From JAJCYL01 sp965206015 (GTDB lineage: Bacteria > Bacteroidota > Bacteroidia > Cytophagales > Cyclobacteriaceae): 64,000 bases of DNA. Under the pieces are notes generated by a model, which was given only the letters and a program-made list of their open reading frames with translations, was not told where the DNA came from and did no database searches. The stretch spans positions 372,001 to 436,000 of the forward strand of contig CBDBIW010000015.1 in NCBI GenBank assembly GCA_965206015.1, given 5' to 3'. Every line of letters starts with the position of its first letter. The stretch's first letter is position 1. Of this stretch, positions 18,601-27,882 are shown piece after piece. A program made the position numbers and the translations under genes.

Positions 18601-19767
18601 ATGACGTTGACAGAAGCTAAAGGAAAGCGCGAGAGGGATGAATTCATCCTATTACCAGTTAGGCTTTATAAAAATCACCCTACCTGGATTAGGCCATTAA
18701 ATAAGGACATAGAGGCTTTCTTCGACCCCGAAATTAATAAGGCTTTTAACCATGGCGAATGCACGAGATGGATTTTAAAAGATGAGAATGGTGAAACAAT
18801 TGGCCGGGTTGCAGCATTTGTTAATAATAAAACTGCAGAGAAGGGTAACGACCAACCAACGGGCGGTTTAGGCTTGTTTGAGTGCATTGACAATCAGAAT
18901 GCAGCCAATATGCTCTTTGATCAATGTAAAATTTGGCTTGAGGAAAGGGGCATGGAGGCTATGGATGGACCAATCAACTTTGGAGAACGGGACAGATGGT
19001 GGGGGCTGCTGGCGGAAGGTTTCGATATAGAACCAAATTATCAATGTAATTACAATTACCCATACTACCTCCAATTGTTTGAAAACTACGGATTTCAGGT
19101 TTATTTCAAAGGATTCACTTTCATAAGAAACACTTTCGATCCTTTTCATCCAAGAATATTGGAAAAAGCCGACATTTTGAATCGGGATAAGAACTACCAT
19201 TTTGAGCATTTGAAGAAAAAGAAATTAATGCAATATGGCGAAGACTTCAGGGTGGTTTATAACAAAGCCTGGGCCAATAGGGATGGAGTTGCCGAGATGT
19301 CGGTCGGCCAGGCTGCCTCCATAATGAATAGAATGAAACCCATCATTGATGAGAAGATTATTTGGTTCGCTTACTATAAAGGAGAACCGGTGGCTTTTTA
19401 TATAAACTTGCCAGAGGTTAACCAAATATTCAAATACGTAAATGGGAAAATGAATCTTATAGGAAAACTAAAATTTCTATATCATAAATTAAGGAAGACC
19501 AATGAGAAAATGATGGGATTAGTTTTTGGAGTTGCCCCCGAACATCAGGGAAAAGGTCTTGACGGAGCCTTGGTGATGACCACCGCCCAGATGGTGCAAA
19601 AAGACTATAAACGCTATCCAATTTTGGAGATGAACTGGGTTCAGGACACCAACCGTAAGATGATATTAGTAGTAAAACAAATTGGTGCAGAGATTGGTAA
19701 AACCCATAACACTTACCGCAAATTGTTTGATGAGACCAGGAAATTTGAGCGATTACCGCTCAAATAA
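18601..19767 (+). CDS. GNAT-like N-acetyltransferase family protein
   Basis: 388 residues from ATG 18601; a TTG nine bases earlier is possible. The C-terminal half holds a GNAT-like acetyl-CoA site (FGVAPEHQGKGLDGALV), and the N-terminal half has IGRVAAFVNN and PTGGLGLFECIDNQNAANML. The architecture, two tandem GNAT-like halves in a long protein, resembles the uncharacterised YghO-type family. It is cytoplasmic with no membrane segment. The substrate is unknown. It ends 17 bases before the stop of the AraC gene, with which it converges. Confidence 0.75.
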   Translation: MTLTEAKGKRERDEFILLPVRLYKNHPTWIRPLNKDIEAFFDPEINKAFNHGECTRWILKDENGETIGRVAAFVNNKTAEKGNDQPTGGLGLFECIDNQNAANMLFDQCKIWLEERGMEAMDGPINFGERDRWWGLLAEGFDIEPNYQCNYNYPYYLQLFENYGFQVYFKGFTFIRNTFDPFHPRILEKADILNRDKNYHFEHLKKKKLMQYGEDFRVVYNKAWANRDGVAEMSVGQAASIMNRMKPIIDEKIIWFAYYKGEPVAFYINLPEVNQIFKYVNGKMNLIGKLKFLYHKLRKTNEKMMGLVFGVAPEHQGKGLDGALVMTTAQMVQKDYKRYPILEMNWVQDTNRKMILVVKQIGAEIGKTHNTYRKLFDETRKFERLPLK

Positions 19768-19784
19768 AGGTGAGTTAGTTCACA

Positions 19785-20705
19785 TCAAACGTTCATTAGA
19801 GATTCGCGTCTACGCATTTTGCCAGCCTGAATCCCAAACATCATTTTGAATCGACGACAAAAGTAAGCAGTGTCTTTGTAGCCAACCTCTTTGCCTATTT
19901 CACGGATACTTTTCTTTGAGGTGCGCAAAAGATCAACGGCCAGTTCCATCCGCTGATATTCAATGTAGTCCTGTGGATTAATTCCCGTCAGCATCTTGAA
20001 ATATTGTCCAACATAATCTTCAGACACATTAGCGACATTAGCCAGAATCTTATTTGACAAATCCTTTCCCAGGTTCTCCTTGATGTAGGTGAAAATATCA
20101 ATTAACCTAGGATCTTTGAAAGAGGTACTATTTGTGGCCAACTGCTCAACAAACAGTCCATTGTCCAGAATATATCTAATTAATTCGACAGCAAGATATT
20201 CGGTATTGATCTTCACTACTCGTTCTTTTCCCGGAAGGACAGAGTCATTTTCTTTAATAATCTCCATAATGAGATTATTAATCTTTGAGTTGCCTCGAAT
20301 AGTGAAAGCTGGTATATCAAGAGAGGCGAAGAAGTTCACAGAGTCAAAAACCTTGGCACCGAAATTCACAAAGCTGAAATTCTCCAAATCCGGATGATCC
20401 TCATTGTACTCGTATTGCTTGAAGTATTTTTCCTTATCGCTTATAAAATTGTCGTTTGATAAACTAACGGGTGTCCCTGAACCGTAGCTAATTGGGACCA
20501 TCTTCCCTCCAGGAATAAAGAGAACTTCACTGTCCTTAACCACCTCTTTGTCCTTACCAAATCTAACTTCTCCATTATTTACAATGAGAACCGTATTTTC
20601 AACATCATAGTAATTCTTGATGGTCAGCGGCTGTACAATATGAATATTCTTGGCTTGGCTGAAACGGACACTTAAAGATTCTATAATTTTATTGTAGTCT
20701 TCCAT
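19785..20705 (-). CDS. AraC-family transcriptional regulator
   Basis: 306 residues. The C-terminal domain (about 205-300) holds two helix-turn-helix motifs: LSNKILANVANVSEDYVGQY and SIREIGKEVGYKDTAYFCRR, followed by FKMMFGIQAGKMR. The N-terminal 190 residues form an unrecognised, possibly cupin-like sensor (VLIVNNGEVRFG, EVLFIPGGKMV) followed by a helical part. It likely binds DNA as a dimer in response to a small ligand. The targets are not evident; the neighbouring acyl-CoA dehydrogenase starts upstream on the same strand. Confidence 0.9.
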   Translation of the reverse strand: MEDYNKIIESLSVRFSQAKNIHIVQPLTIKNYYDVENTVLIVNNGEVRFGKDKEVVKDSEVLFIPGGKMVPISYGSGTPVSLSNDNFISDKEKYFKQYEYNEDHPDLENFSFVNFGAKVFDSVNFFASLDIPAFTIRGNSKINNLIMEIIKENDSVLPGKERVVKINTEYLAVELIRYILDNGLFVEQLATNSTSFKDPRLIDIFTYIKENLGKDLSNKILANVANVSEDYVGQYFKMLTGINPQDYIEYQRMELAVDLLRTSKKSIREIGKEVGYKDTAYFCRRFKMMFGIQAGKMRRRESLMNV

Positions 20706-20828
20706 TTGCCATGTTTACATTTATCCAAGTATAAATTATACTTTTCTAAAAGTTTTATTGGATAAATCTAATACTTCCTTTAAATAAAAGCAAAAAAACC
20801 ACTCAAAGCCGATTGTGGATAGATTGTA

Positions 20829-21968
20829 CTATTTCAATAATCCTCTTGCAATAACGATTTTTTGAATTTCAGAAGTGCCTTCATAGATTTGTGTAATTTT
20901 TGCGTCCCTCATCAACCGTTCTACATGATATTCCTTAACAAATCCATATCCACCATGAATCTGAATGGCTTCTACCGTCCATTTCATAGCCGCCGTTGAT
21001 GCATATAATTTGGCCATTGCGCTTGCTTGAGAATAGTTCATTTTTTGATCTTTTAACCAAGCAGCTTTGTGCACTAAATTGCGGGCAGCCTCAATCTCAG
21101 TGGCCATTTCAGATAGTTTGAAATGTATACCCTGATGCTCTGCGATAGGTTTGCCAAATGCTTTTCTTTCCTTGGAGTATTTTAAGGAAAGTTCTAAGGC
21201 TCCAGACGCTATGCCCAAGGCTTGTGCAGCTATTCCTATTCGACCGCCGTTAAGACTTTTCATCGCAAGCGTAAATCCAAAACCGTTTTCACCTATCCTG
21301 TTTTCTTTCGGGACCTTGACAGCTGTGAACATCAATGAATGAGTGTCAGAACCTCTAATTCCAAGCTTGTCTTCTTTTTTGCCAATAACAAACCCATCCA
21401 TGCCTTTTTCAACAATAAAAGCATTAATGCCCCTATGCCGCTTTTCTGGGTCAGTCTGTGCAATAACTATATAGATGGAGGCACTATTTCCACTTGTAAT
21501 CCAGTTTTTAGTGCCATTTAGTAAATAATACGCTCCTTTGTCTTCAGCTGTGGTTCGCTGGGAGGTGGCATCTGATCCTGCTTCCGGTTCTGATAAGCAA
21601 AAGGCACCAATTTTTTCTCCTGTTGCCAACTGCTTAAGATATTTCTCTTTTTGCTCTTCTGTGCCAAATGTTTCCAGCCCCCAGCAAACTAGAGAATTGT
21701 TAACAGACATGACGACGGAGGCAGAGGCATCAACTTTTGAGATTTCCTCCATAGCGAGCACATAGGAAATGGCATCTAAACCTGCTCCGTTGTACTTGGG
21801 ATCTGTCATCATTCCCATGAAGCCCAATTCTCCCATTTGCCTGATTTGGTCCGTTGGAAACTCCTGTTTGTTGTCCCGTTCGATTACTCCAGGCAGGAGC
21901 TCATCTTGGGCAAAATCCCTAGCTGCTTGCTGTACGGCAAGTTGCTCTTCTGTTAGGTTAAAATCCAT
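20829..21968 (-). CDS. short-chain-type acyl-CoA dehydrogenase
   Basis: 379 residues, normal size. Signatures are CLSEPEAGSDATSQRT (FAD and acyl-CoA binding), KNWITSG, RKAFGKPIAEHQ, and IQIHGGYGFVKEYHVERLMRD with the catalytic base in QIYEGTSEIQKIVIARGL. The Glu of YEGTSE is the position used by butyryl-CoA-type dehydrogenases. It takes electrons from acyl-CoA to electron-transfer flavoprotein in fatty-acid or amino-acid breakdown. The chain length cannot be decided. No beta-oxidation genes are adjacent. Confidence 0.95.
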   Translation of the reverse strand: MDFNLTEEQLAVQQAARDFAQDELLPGVIERDNKQEFPTDQIRQMGELGFMGMMTDPKYNGAGLDAISYVLAMEEISKVDASASVVMSVNNSLVCWGLETFGTEEQKEKYLKQLATGEKIGAFCLSEPEAGSDATSQRTTAEDKGAYYLLNGTKNWITSGNSASIYIVIAQTDPEKRHRGINAFIVEKGMDGFVIGKKEDKLGIRGSDTHSLMFTAVKVPKENRIGENGFGFTLAMKSLNGGRIGIAAQALGIASGALELSLKYSKERKAFGKPIAEHQGIHFKLSEMATEIEAARNLVHKAAWLKDQKMNYSQASAMAKLYASTAAMKWTVEAIQIHGGYGFVKEYHVERLMRDAKITQIYEGTSEIQKIVIARGLLK

Positions 21969-22014
21969 TAATAGTGATCTCCTCTATTTTGTGGAACAAC
22001 CACAAATATAGAAT

Positions 22015-22707
22015 CTAGTCACGGCTTACGCCAAGAAACATCATCGCCCAGTATAAGAGCGTAACCACCGAACCCACGGCAGCAACTACATAGGTCATGG
22101 CTGCCCACTTCAACGCATCTTGAGCCATATTATGTTCCTGACCGGTAACGATATTTCTATTGGTCATCCATGCTAATGCTCTGCTACTCGCATCGAATTC
22201 AACAGGCAAAGTGACGAGGGTAAACAAAGTCATCACTGCTTGGGCAGCTAATATAACTAGGATGATATTTGGAATTCCCAGCCCATATAAAAATCCTCCC
22301 CCAAAAATCATGGCTAACATCATGAAATTCATGATTTTTCCGCTAAGATTTTGAATTGGCACCATAGCGGATCTAAACTCAAGGAAACTGTATGCCTTTG
22401 CATGCTGGACTGCATGTCCGCACTCATGTGCTGCAACTGCAGCGGCTGCAGCCGACCGGCCATGATAAACGCCCTCACTTAAGTTGACAGTCTTATTTGA
22501 CGGATTGTAATGATCAGTTAAACTTCCGGGGGTGGCAGTAACTTTTACATCATGAATGTTGTTGTCTGCAAGCATTAACTCAGCAATTTGTTTACCCGAT
22601 AACCCAGATTGCAATCCTACCTGAGAGTATTTTTTGAATTTACTTTTCAATCTCGAACTCACTGCCCAGCTCGCAATAGCGAAAACAATAAATATTACAA
22701 TTAACAT
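22015..22707 (-). CDS. membrane zinc metallopeptidase (YugP family)
   Basis: 230 residues. One N-terminal and two or three C-terminal hydrophobic segments surround a cytoplasmic or membrane-close zinc site VAAHECGHAVQHAKAY (HExxH type). DHYNPSNKTVNLSEGVYHG precedes it as in the family. The biological substrate is unknown. It is the last gene of a minus-strand run led by panC, the flippase-like gene and rfaE2, starting 13 bases after the rfaE2 stop. Confidence 0.9.
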   Translation of the reverse strand: MLIVIFIVFAIASWAVSSRLKSKFKKYSQVGLQSGLSGKQIAELMLADNNIHDVKVTATPGSLTDHYNPSNKTVNLSEGVYHGRSAAAAAVAAHECGHAVQHAKAYSFLEFRSAMVPIQNLSGKIMNFMMLAMIFGGGFLYGLGIPNIILVILAAQAVMTLFTLVTLPVEFDASSRALAWMTNRNIVTGQEHNMAQDALKWAAMTYVVAAVGSVVTLLYWAMMFLGVSRD

Positions 22708-22719
22708 CTCTATTCGTAT

Positions 22720-23199
22720 TTATAAATTCTTAATTTTTTTAATAATTTCTGTAGTGGAATAACCCTTTTCAAAAGTAAGTATTTTAACCATTCCACCGCT
22801 GTTGATAACGAATTTTGCTCCTATTATGTTTTCGATTTTGTAATCCCCACCCTTGACCAAAATATCTGGCTTGATTTTCTCAATTAAAAGTTGCGGAGTT
22901 TCGGTTTCAAATGGTACAACCAGATCGACACATGAAAGGGAGGTGAGCATTTTCACCCTGTCATTCAGTGTATAAACGGGACGACCCGCTCCTTTCAGTC
23001 TTTCCACAGATGAATCAGAATTGATGGCTACAATTAGTTTATCTCCAAGGACTCTTGCTTCTTTTAAGTAAGCGGTATGACCTGGATGAAGCAGATCGAA
23101 ACAACCATTGGTGAAAATGATCTTTAAACCAGCATTCTTCCAAATGGCTACATTTCTGGATGCTTCAATTATATCAATCATCGGGCTCTTTTTCTTCAA
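22720..23199 (-). CDS. rfaE2: D-glycero-beta-D-manno-heptose 1-phosphate adenylyltransferase
   Basis: 159 residues, the stand-alone nucleotidyltransferase domain equivalent to the C-terminal half of HldE. FTNGCFDLLHPGHTAYLKEA has the HxGH nucleotide-binding motif, and SVERLKGAGRPVYTLNDR and VKGGDYK follow. It makes ADP-heptose for the lipopolysaccharide core. The 5' end overlaps the flippase-like gene by 26 bases. The kinase half (hldA type) is not in this window. A close alternative would be another cytidylyltransferase-like enzyme, but motif order favours RfaE2. Confidence 0.93.
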   Translation of the reverse strand: MKKKSPMIDIIEASRNVAIWKNAGLKIIFTNGCFDLLHPGHTAYLKEARVLGDKLIVAINSDSSVERLKGAGRPVYTLNDRVKMLTSLSCVDLVVPFETETPQLLIEKIKPDILVKGGDYKIENIIGAKFVINSGGMVKILTFEKGYSTTEIIKKIKNL

Positions 23200-24184
23200 A
23201 CCTTTTGGTTAGTGAAATTACTATCAACCCTATGCTACCAAGGGTCATTACTGCCAGTGTTTGGGATGTATGCAATAGTGTTGCAAAAAAAACACCTGTT
23301 TCAGGCTTGATGGCATACAGGGTTAATAATGTTCCAACTAAAAAATGATAAGTCCCAATGCCACCTTGCACAGGTGCGGACATGGCAATACCTCCAACTA
23401 CCAAAATTGCGAGACCAGCAATCCAGTCTAGATCAACTGTTTCAGGTATTGAAAACACGATGACATAGGCCATAAGATAGTATAATATCCATATTCCAAT
23501 TGTACTTACAATAAACCCATAAACATTCTCAATTTTACGAACACTTAATAGGCCTTCTTTGAAATGTATGATTGATGTTTTAAACTTTTGAAACATGCGT
23601 GTTTCAAACATGAGTGATTTGTACCGCAATCCTATGATCACAAAAATGAATAACAGAACTCCTGCTACAATTGCGAATTCAAGTAGATTATTGCAGTCTG
23701 TGTCAGGTATTTTGCCTCTAAAAAGTTCGATAAAAAATTCATTTAACCGATCAAATTCAACTAGAAAGGTTACAAATAGAATAATCAGTAGGATAAGTAC
23801 ATCAAAAATACGTTCCGTGACTACTGTGCCCATTGACGCCGACATCTTTATGCCATGTGTTCTTTTGATCACACCACATTTTGTTATTTCTCCCATTCTA
23901 GGGAAAGCAAGACTGGCCAGATATCCAATCATTACTGCCCAGAACGATGTTCTGAGTGGGATGGAGTAATTAAGCGGTGCAATAAGAAGTTGCCATCGGT
24001 AGGCTCTGAAAACGTGACTAAGTATCGAAAGAGCAATGGATAAGTAAATCCAGCCAAATTGAACAGTGCCTAATTGACTAATCATGTCAGCTATAGAGAG
24101 GTCTTTAAACACATACCATAACAGCCCCAGTGCAATCGACAGCGTGAATAAGTATTTCAATATGGTCAACAGGAATTGTTTCAA
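23174..24184 (-). CDS. UPF0104/LPG-synthase-type flippase-like membrane protein
   Basis: 336 residues with seven or eight hydrophobic segments. RAYRWQLLIAPL, LAFPRMGEITKCGVIKRTHG and APVQGGIGTYHFLVG match the lysylphosphatidylglycerol synthase transmembrane (MprF-like flippase) family. The soluble aminoacyl-transferase half is absent, so it is the flippase-only form, often found near envelope or glycosyltransferase genes. It may move a lipid or polyprenyl-sugar across the inner membrane; the cargo is unknown. Located between panC and rfaE2 on one transcript. Confidence 0.85.
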   Translation of the reverse strand: MKQFLLTILKYLFTLSIALGLLWYVFKDLSIADMISQLGTVQFGWIYLSIALSILSHVFRAYRWQLLIAPLNYSIPLRTSFWAVMIGYLASLAFPRMGEITKCGVIKRTHGIKMSASMGTVVTERIFDVLILLIILFVTFLVEFDRLNEFFIELFRGKIPDTDCNNLLEFAIVAGVLLFIFVIIGLRYKSLMFETRMFQKFKTSIIHFKEGLLSVRKIENVYGFIVSTIGIWILYYLMAYVIVFSIPETVDLDWIAGLAILVVGGIAMSAPVQGGIGTYHFLVGTLLTLYAIKPETGVFFATLLHTSQTLAVMTLGSIGLIVISLTKRFEEKEPDD

Positions 24185-24238
24185 TTAGTAATCGGGTTTA
24201 AAATTGTATTTGATTTTTGAATTCGATAGTACACACAC

Positions 24239-25090
24239 TTAATCTGCATTGAGATATATACTGTCTAAAAGCCTTATATCACCAACATAGCCAGCAATAC
24301 AGAGAGATATGTTTTCTTCGATATTGATCTCTTTGACCGGATCTAAGGTTTGAGAATTAACAACTGCAAAATATTCAAGGTTCATACCCTCACATTTATC
24401 AATATATTTTGTTACCTCTTTTGTGACTTCTTCAATGGATTGATTTTGAAGCAATTTTTTTTGAGCGTACTTCAAACTGGAATAAAATCTTATTGCGTCT
24501 TTTCTTTGTTCTTTGTTCAGCCGTCGATTCCTTGACGAAAATGCAAGACCGTCATTTTCCCTCATTGTCGGCACAATTATGATTTCAATCCCAAAAAGAA
24601 GGTCCTCAGAAAGTTTGGACACTATTGCCGCTTGTTGAAGATCTTTTTGACCAAAATATGCTCTATCCGGCTTGATTATGTTGAACAATTTGGATAGAAC
24701 AATTCCCACACCATTAAAATGCCCAGGTCTGTAGGCACCCTCCAGTCCCATTTCCAACGATCCAAAATTCATTCCAACCACAGATTCTTGCAGATACATC
24801 TCATCCACCGAAGGAATAAATACTACATCGCATTGAGCTTCTTCCATTAGAAATAGATCTTTATTAATATCTTTGGGATATTTCTTGTAATCCTCAGTGT
24901 TGTTGAATTGCATTGGATTGACAAAAATGCTACTCACTACCTTATCATTATTAGCATTTGCTTCTTTGAGCAATTTTAAGTGCCCATTATGAATAGCACC
25001 CATGGTTGGGACAAAGCCCACAGAGTGATTTTCACACTGCAACCGGGACAGATATTTCTGGATTTCGCTTATTTGGTAGTAGACAACCAC
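24239..25090 (-). CDS. panC: pantothenate synthetase
   Basis: 283 residues. FVPTMGAIHNGHLKLLKEA carries the HxGH motif, SIFVNPMQFNNTEDYKKYP and FGQKDLQQA follow, and MRENDGLAFSSRNRRL is the KMSKS-like region. It joins pantoate and beta-alanine using ATP, in the cytoplasm. panD, which often follows in related genomes, is not here; the flippase-like gene starts 54 bases downstream. It is divergent from the starch-synthase-like gene, with a shared intergenic region of 129 bases. Confidence 0.96.
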   Translation of the reverse strand: MVVYYQISEIQKYLSRLQCENHSVGFVPTMGAIHNGHLKLLKEANANNDKVVSSIFVNPMQFNNTEDYKKYPKDINKDLFLMEEAQCDVVFIPSVDEMYLQESVVGMNFGSLEMGLEGAYRPGHFNGVGIVLSKLFNIIKPDRAYFGQKDLQQAAIVSKLSEDLLFGIEIIIVPTMRENDGLAFSSRNRRLNKEQRKDAIRFYSSLKYAQKKLLQNQSIEEVTKEVTKYIDKCEGMNLEYFAVVNSQTLDPVKEINIEENISLCIAGYVGDIRLLDSIYLNAD

Positions 25091-25219
25091 CGGACTGTAT
25101 GGCGCATTTGAAAGGGCGTAAATGTAGCTATAAAAAACTCTTACATTGAAATGCGGACAAACTTACGTATCTTTGTGACCCGAAATTTTTGCAAAAAATC
25201 TTTCAAACAAACACAACTT

Positions 25220-26029
25220 ATGTCTAATCTCCGCATTTTATACGTTGCTAGTGAAATATTACCCTTCTTGCAAACATCTGATGTAGCAAGTTTTGTCCGA
25301 AAATTGCCACAAGCAATGCAGGAGAGGGGTATGGAGATCAGAATTTTGGTCCCGAGATTTGGGTTAATTAATGAAAGAATAAACCGTTTACATGAAGTCG
25401 TACGATTATCAGGCATTAATATTTCCGTAGGAGAAGAGGAAAAACCTTTGGTAATTAAGGTGGCCTCAATACCAAATGCAAAACTTCAGGTATACTTTAT
25501 TGATAATGAAGACTATTTCCAAAGGAAGTCAGTCTTTCATGACAAGGAAGATAATTTTTACAAAGACAATGATGAGAGAGCAATTTTCTTTTGTAAGGGT
25601 GTCTTGGAAACTGTAAAAAAATTAGGCTGGGCACCAGATATCATTCATTGTAATGATTGGATTACCAGTCTAATTCCATTGTATACCAAAACGACCTATA
25701 AAAATGACCCGATTTTCCAGAATGCTAAGACGGTTTATTCGGTGTATGACACTCCTTTTCAGCATAAATTTGATAGTGAATCAATGCTGGAAAAAGTTAA
25801 AATGATTGATATTGAAGATCAAATGCTATCAAATCTCAAGTCAGCAGATTATGAGGGTTTTGTTAAAATGGGGGTTGAATATGCTGATGCTGTTATTAAT
25901 GGTGGGGACGACTCTAGCAAGAGCTTAAACGATCTATTTAAGAGCATGGAACGTAAAATTGATACAATAGAAAAGGACGATAACTTATTAGACTCTTATT
26001 ATAATTTATATCATGAACTTGTGGGGTAG
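25220..26029 (+). CDS. orphan GT5 N-terminal (glycogen/starch synthase-like) protein
   Basis: 269 residues from ATG 25220; an in-frame ATG at 25151 gives a non-conserved N-terminus and is rejected. It covers only the first Rossmann half of a GT5 synthase: ILYVASEILPFLQTSDVASF, then IHCNDWITSLIPLY. The ADP-glucose-binding KxGGLxD motif is replaced by SDVASFVRKLP, and the C-terminal catalytic half is missing. This short form divergent from panC is common in Bacteroidota, so it is probably intact for its type but not a classical synthase. Its function is unknown. The next gene starts one base after its stop. Confidence 0.8.
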   Translation: MSNLRILYVASEILPFLQTSDVASFVRKLPQAMQERGMEIRILVPRFGLINERINRLHEVVRLSGINISVGEEEKPLVIKVASIPNAKLQVYFIDNEDYFQRKSVFHDKEDNFYKDNDERAIFFCKGVLETVKKLGWAPDIIHCNDWITSLIPLYTKTTYKNDPIFQNAKTVYSVYDTPFQHKFDSESMLEKVKMIDIEDQMLSNLKSADYEGFVKMGVEYADAVINGGDDSSKSLNDLFKSMERKIDTIEKDDNLLDSYYNLYHELVG

Positions 26030-26030
26030 A

Positions 26031-27431
26031 ATGGGGCGATGGACTCTGGTATTGACATTGACGGGGCTTGTTCTCTTTGGGTGTGAAAATCCAAGTGAAA
26101 TTGGTGCAGAGCTAAATCCAAACGACGATAATTTTACAACTCTTTTCAAAGAGTTTACACTTCCATCCAGTGTGGTTTTGTCAGATAGCGTGACAACAGA
26201 CCATCCCCTGGAGATCATCGTTGGTGTCTATGATGATCCCAATTTCGGAAAGACTAAAGTTATTACATATTCCCAACTGGGCGTTTTTGATACCCAGGCT
26301 GGAGCTCAGCTTCAAATTCCAAGTGGAGCCGTTTTTGATTCTGCCAAAATTTTCCTTCACCTCAAATATTTCGTTGGAGATAACTTTACTCAAACTCAAA
26401 AATTGAAAATTCATACTTTGAGGGATACACTTTTTGATGTCAAATACAAGAGTACTTACAAAACTCCAATTTCACCTGAGCCAATTGCTGAATTGGAATT
26501 TAATGCAACTGCCGGCATTGATACACTCCTAATATTGAGCATTCAAGAAGATTTTGGTACAGAATTACTTGACTTTGCTACGCAACAATTACTTGTTGAC
26601 ACGAGACTTGAACCGCTTTTCCAAAATAATGTTATCCCGGGCCTTGCCTTTGTTCCCGATGACAATAACACCTATATATTGGCTATTGAAGATGACCTCC
26701 AGGGCGCAAAAGATGCGGTTCGAACGGAAGAAACTTCCGTGTTAAGAATATGGTATCATCTCGAAACGGACACTCCTATTTTCGCCAGATCGTACGATTA
26801 TGCTTTTGGAGACGGTGCGTTGCAACATACTTATGTCGAATACGACAGATCAGCCTCAATACTTAGTGGGATTCCAGGCCCTTTTGAGGAATACACACCC
26901 TCCAACGGATTAAGATATATCCAACCGATAAACGGAATTAATACCAAAGTTGACATGTCCGAAGTTTGGTATTTCATTGATTCCCTTGATGGTTTTCTTG
27001 TTAACCATGCAGAGTTTGAGATTGCAGGGGTGCAGGATATTGGTGGGAGTGATGACTTTGTCACGACTTTGCAGAATATCTCATTGTTGTTTGTCGGAGA
27101 TGATAACAAAGTGCTGCCTGACGGCTTGCGTTTATTTAATTCTAATAACAATGTTGATTTTGTGGTTTTAGATGACGGATCATATAATTCTTCCGCAACA
27201 AGTAACCCTTTAAGGATTGCTTATATACCTGATGAACTTTTGTACAGGTCAGAAGTGAGCAATTATATCCAGGCAGTTGCAGATTCGGCGATTGATAAAT
27301 CAGATATCATGATCTATCCACTTGTGGCAAATGTGACAAATCTAGGCTTAGGTGATATTAGGGCAATTGACCAGTTAATATTCGACGCAAGCAAGATAAA
27401 GCTCAAACTGTTTTATTCTACTATTCAATAA
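26031..27431 (+). CDS. DUF4270 lipoprotein
   Basis: 466 residues from ATG 26031, which gives a clean lipoprotein signal (hydrophobic core then LVLFGC with the lipobox Cys). An alternative ATG at 26013 overlaps the preceding gene. The body is rich in beta strands with repeated FDSAKIFLHLK-like and QEDFGTELLD-like elements seen in DUF4270. It is probably exposed at the outer membrane. The function is unknown; the gene lies between the starch-synthase-like gene and a truncated glmS, and the order is typical for the phylum. Confidence 0.88.
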   Translation: MGRWTLVLTLTGLVLFGCENPSEIGAELNPNDDNFTTLFKEFTLPSSVVLSDSVTTDHPLEIIVGVYDDPNFGKTKVITYSQLGVFDTQAGAQLQIPSGAVFDSAKIFLHLKYFVGDNFTQTQKLKIHTLRDTLFDVKYKSTYKTPISPEPIAELEFNATAGIDTLLILSIQEDFGTELLDFATQQLLVDTRLEPLFQNNVIPGLAFVPDDNNTYILAIEDDLQGAKDAVRTEETSVLRIWYHLETDTPIFARSYDYAFGDGALQHTYVEYDRSASILSGIPGPFEEYTPSNGLRYIQPINGINTKVDMSEVWYFIDSLDGFLVNHAEFEIAGVQDIGGSDDFVTTLQNISLLFVGDDNKVLPDGLRLFNSNNNVDFVVLDDGSYNSSATSNPLRIAYIPDELLYRSEVSNYIQAVADSAIDKSDIMIYPLVANVTNLGLGDIRAIDQLIFDASKIKLKLFYSTIQ

Positions 27432-27473
27432 CGACAAATTTGGCCCTTAGGTCAATCAAAAATTTTATACAAC

Positions 27474-27644
27474 ATGTGTGGGATTGTCGGACATTATGGT
27501 GGCAGACCAGCCTATGATGCAATAGTCAAAGGTCTCAAACGTCTGGAGTATAGAGGTTACGATAGTGCAGGGTTTGCTGTAGTTGGAGATGGTCTCGAAG
27601 TATTCAAAAAGCAAGGGAAAGTAAAAGATTTCGAAACATTTTAG
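27474..27644 (+). pseudogene. glmS: 5' fragment of glmS (glutamine-fructose-6-phosphate aminotransferase)
   Basis: 56 codons reading MCGIVGHYGGRPAYDAIVKG and LKRLEYRGYDSAGFAVVGDG, the start of the glutaminase domain with the nucleophile Cys2, end at TAG 27642-27644. Full-length GlmS has about 610 residues; all the rest, including both SIS domains, is gone. Right after the break the DNA no longer looks like glmS, so this is a deletion junction. The enzyme makes glucosamine-6-phosphate for peptidoglycan and lipid A, so another copy must exist elsewhere or amino sugar must be taken up. Confidence 0.9.
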
Positions 27645-27828
27645 ACCATTTCCTTCAAATGCTTTTAGGCCATACTTCTTGCTTAACTCATAACCTGAGT
27701 TGAAATAAAATTTGGATGAATCAACCTGCTCTTTAATATCATTTACAATTCCTTGGATGTAAGTCCCGCTAACCTCTCCTTTGTAATAATTGATTCCATT
27801 AAAGAAATCAATTGAAGTATTTTCAAAT
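27645..27828 (-). other. unidentified 3' coding remnant
   Basis: On the minus strand an open frame encodes NTSIDFFNGINYYKGEVSG and later GYELSKKYGLKAFEGNGL, running into the glmS fragment without its own stop. It has no start and no family that I recognise. It reads like the inner part of a protein joined to glmS by the same deletion. Confidence 0.4.
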
Positions 27829-27859
27829 AAAAAACGCCCGAATGAACCACCCAGGCGTT
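27829..27859 (-). terminator. terminator of the VWA gene
   Basis: AACGCC and GGCGTT (27833-27838 and 27854-27859) pair around a 15-base loop, and the minus-strand reading is followed by six T. It lies 23 bases beyond the VWA stop codon. Confidence 0.8.
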
Positions 27860-27882
27860 ACTACCTACACTTAACCAACCTG

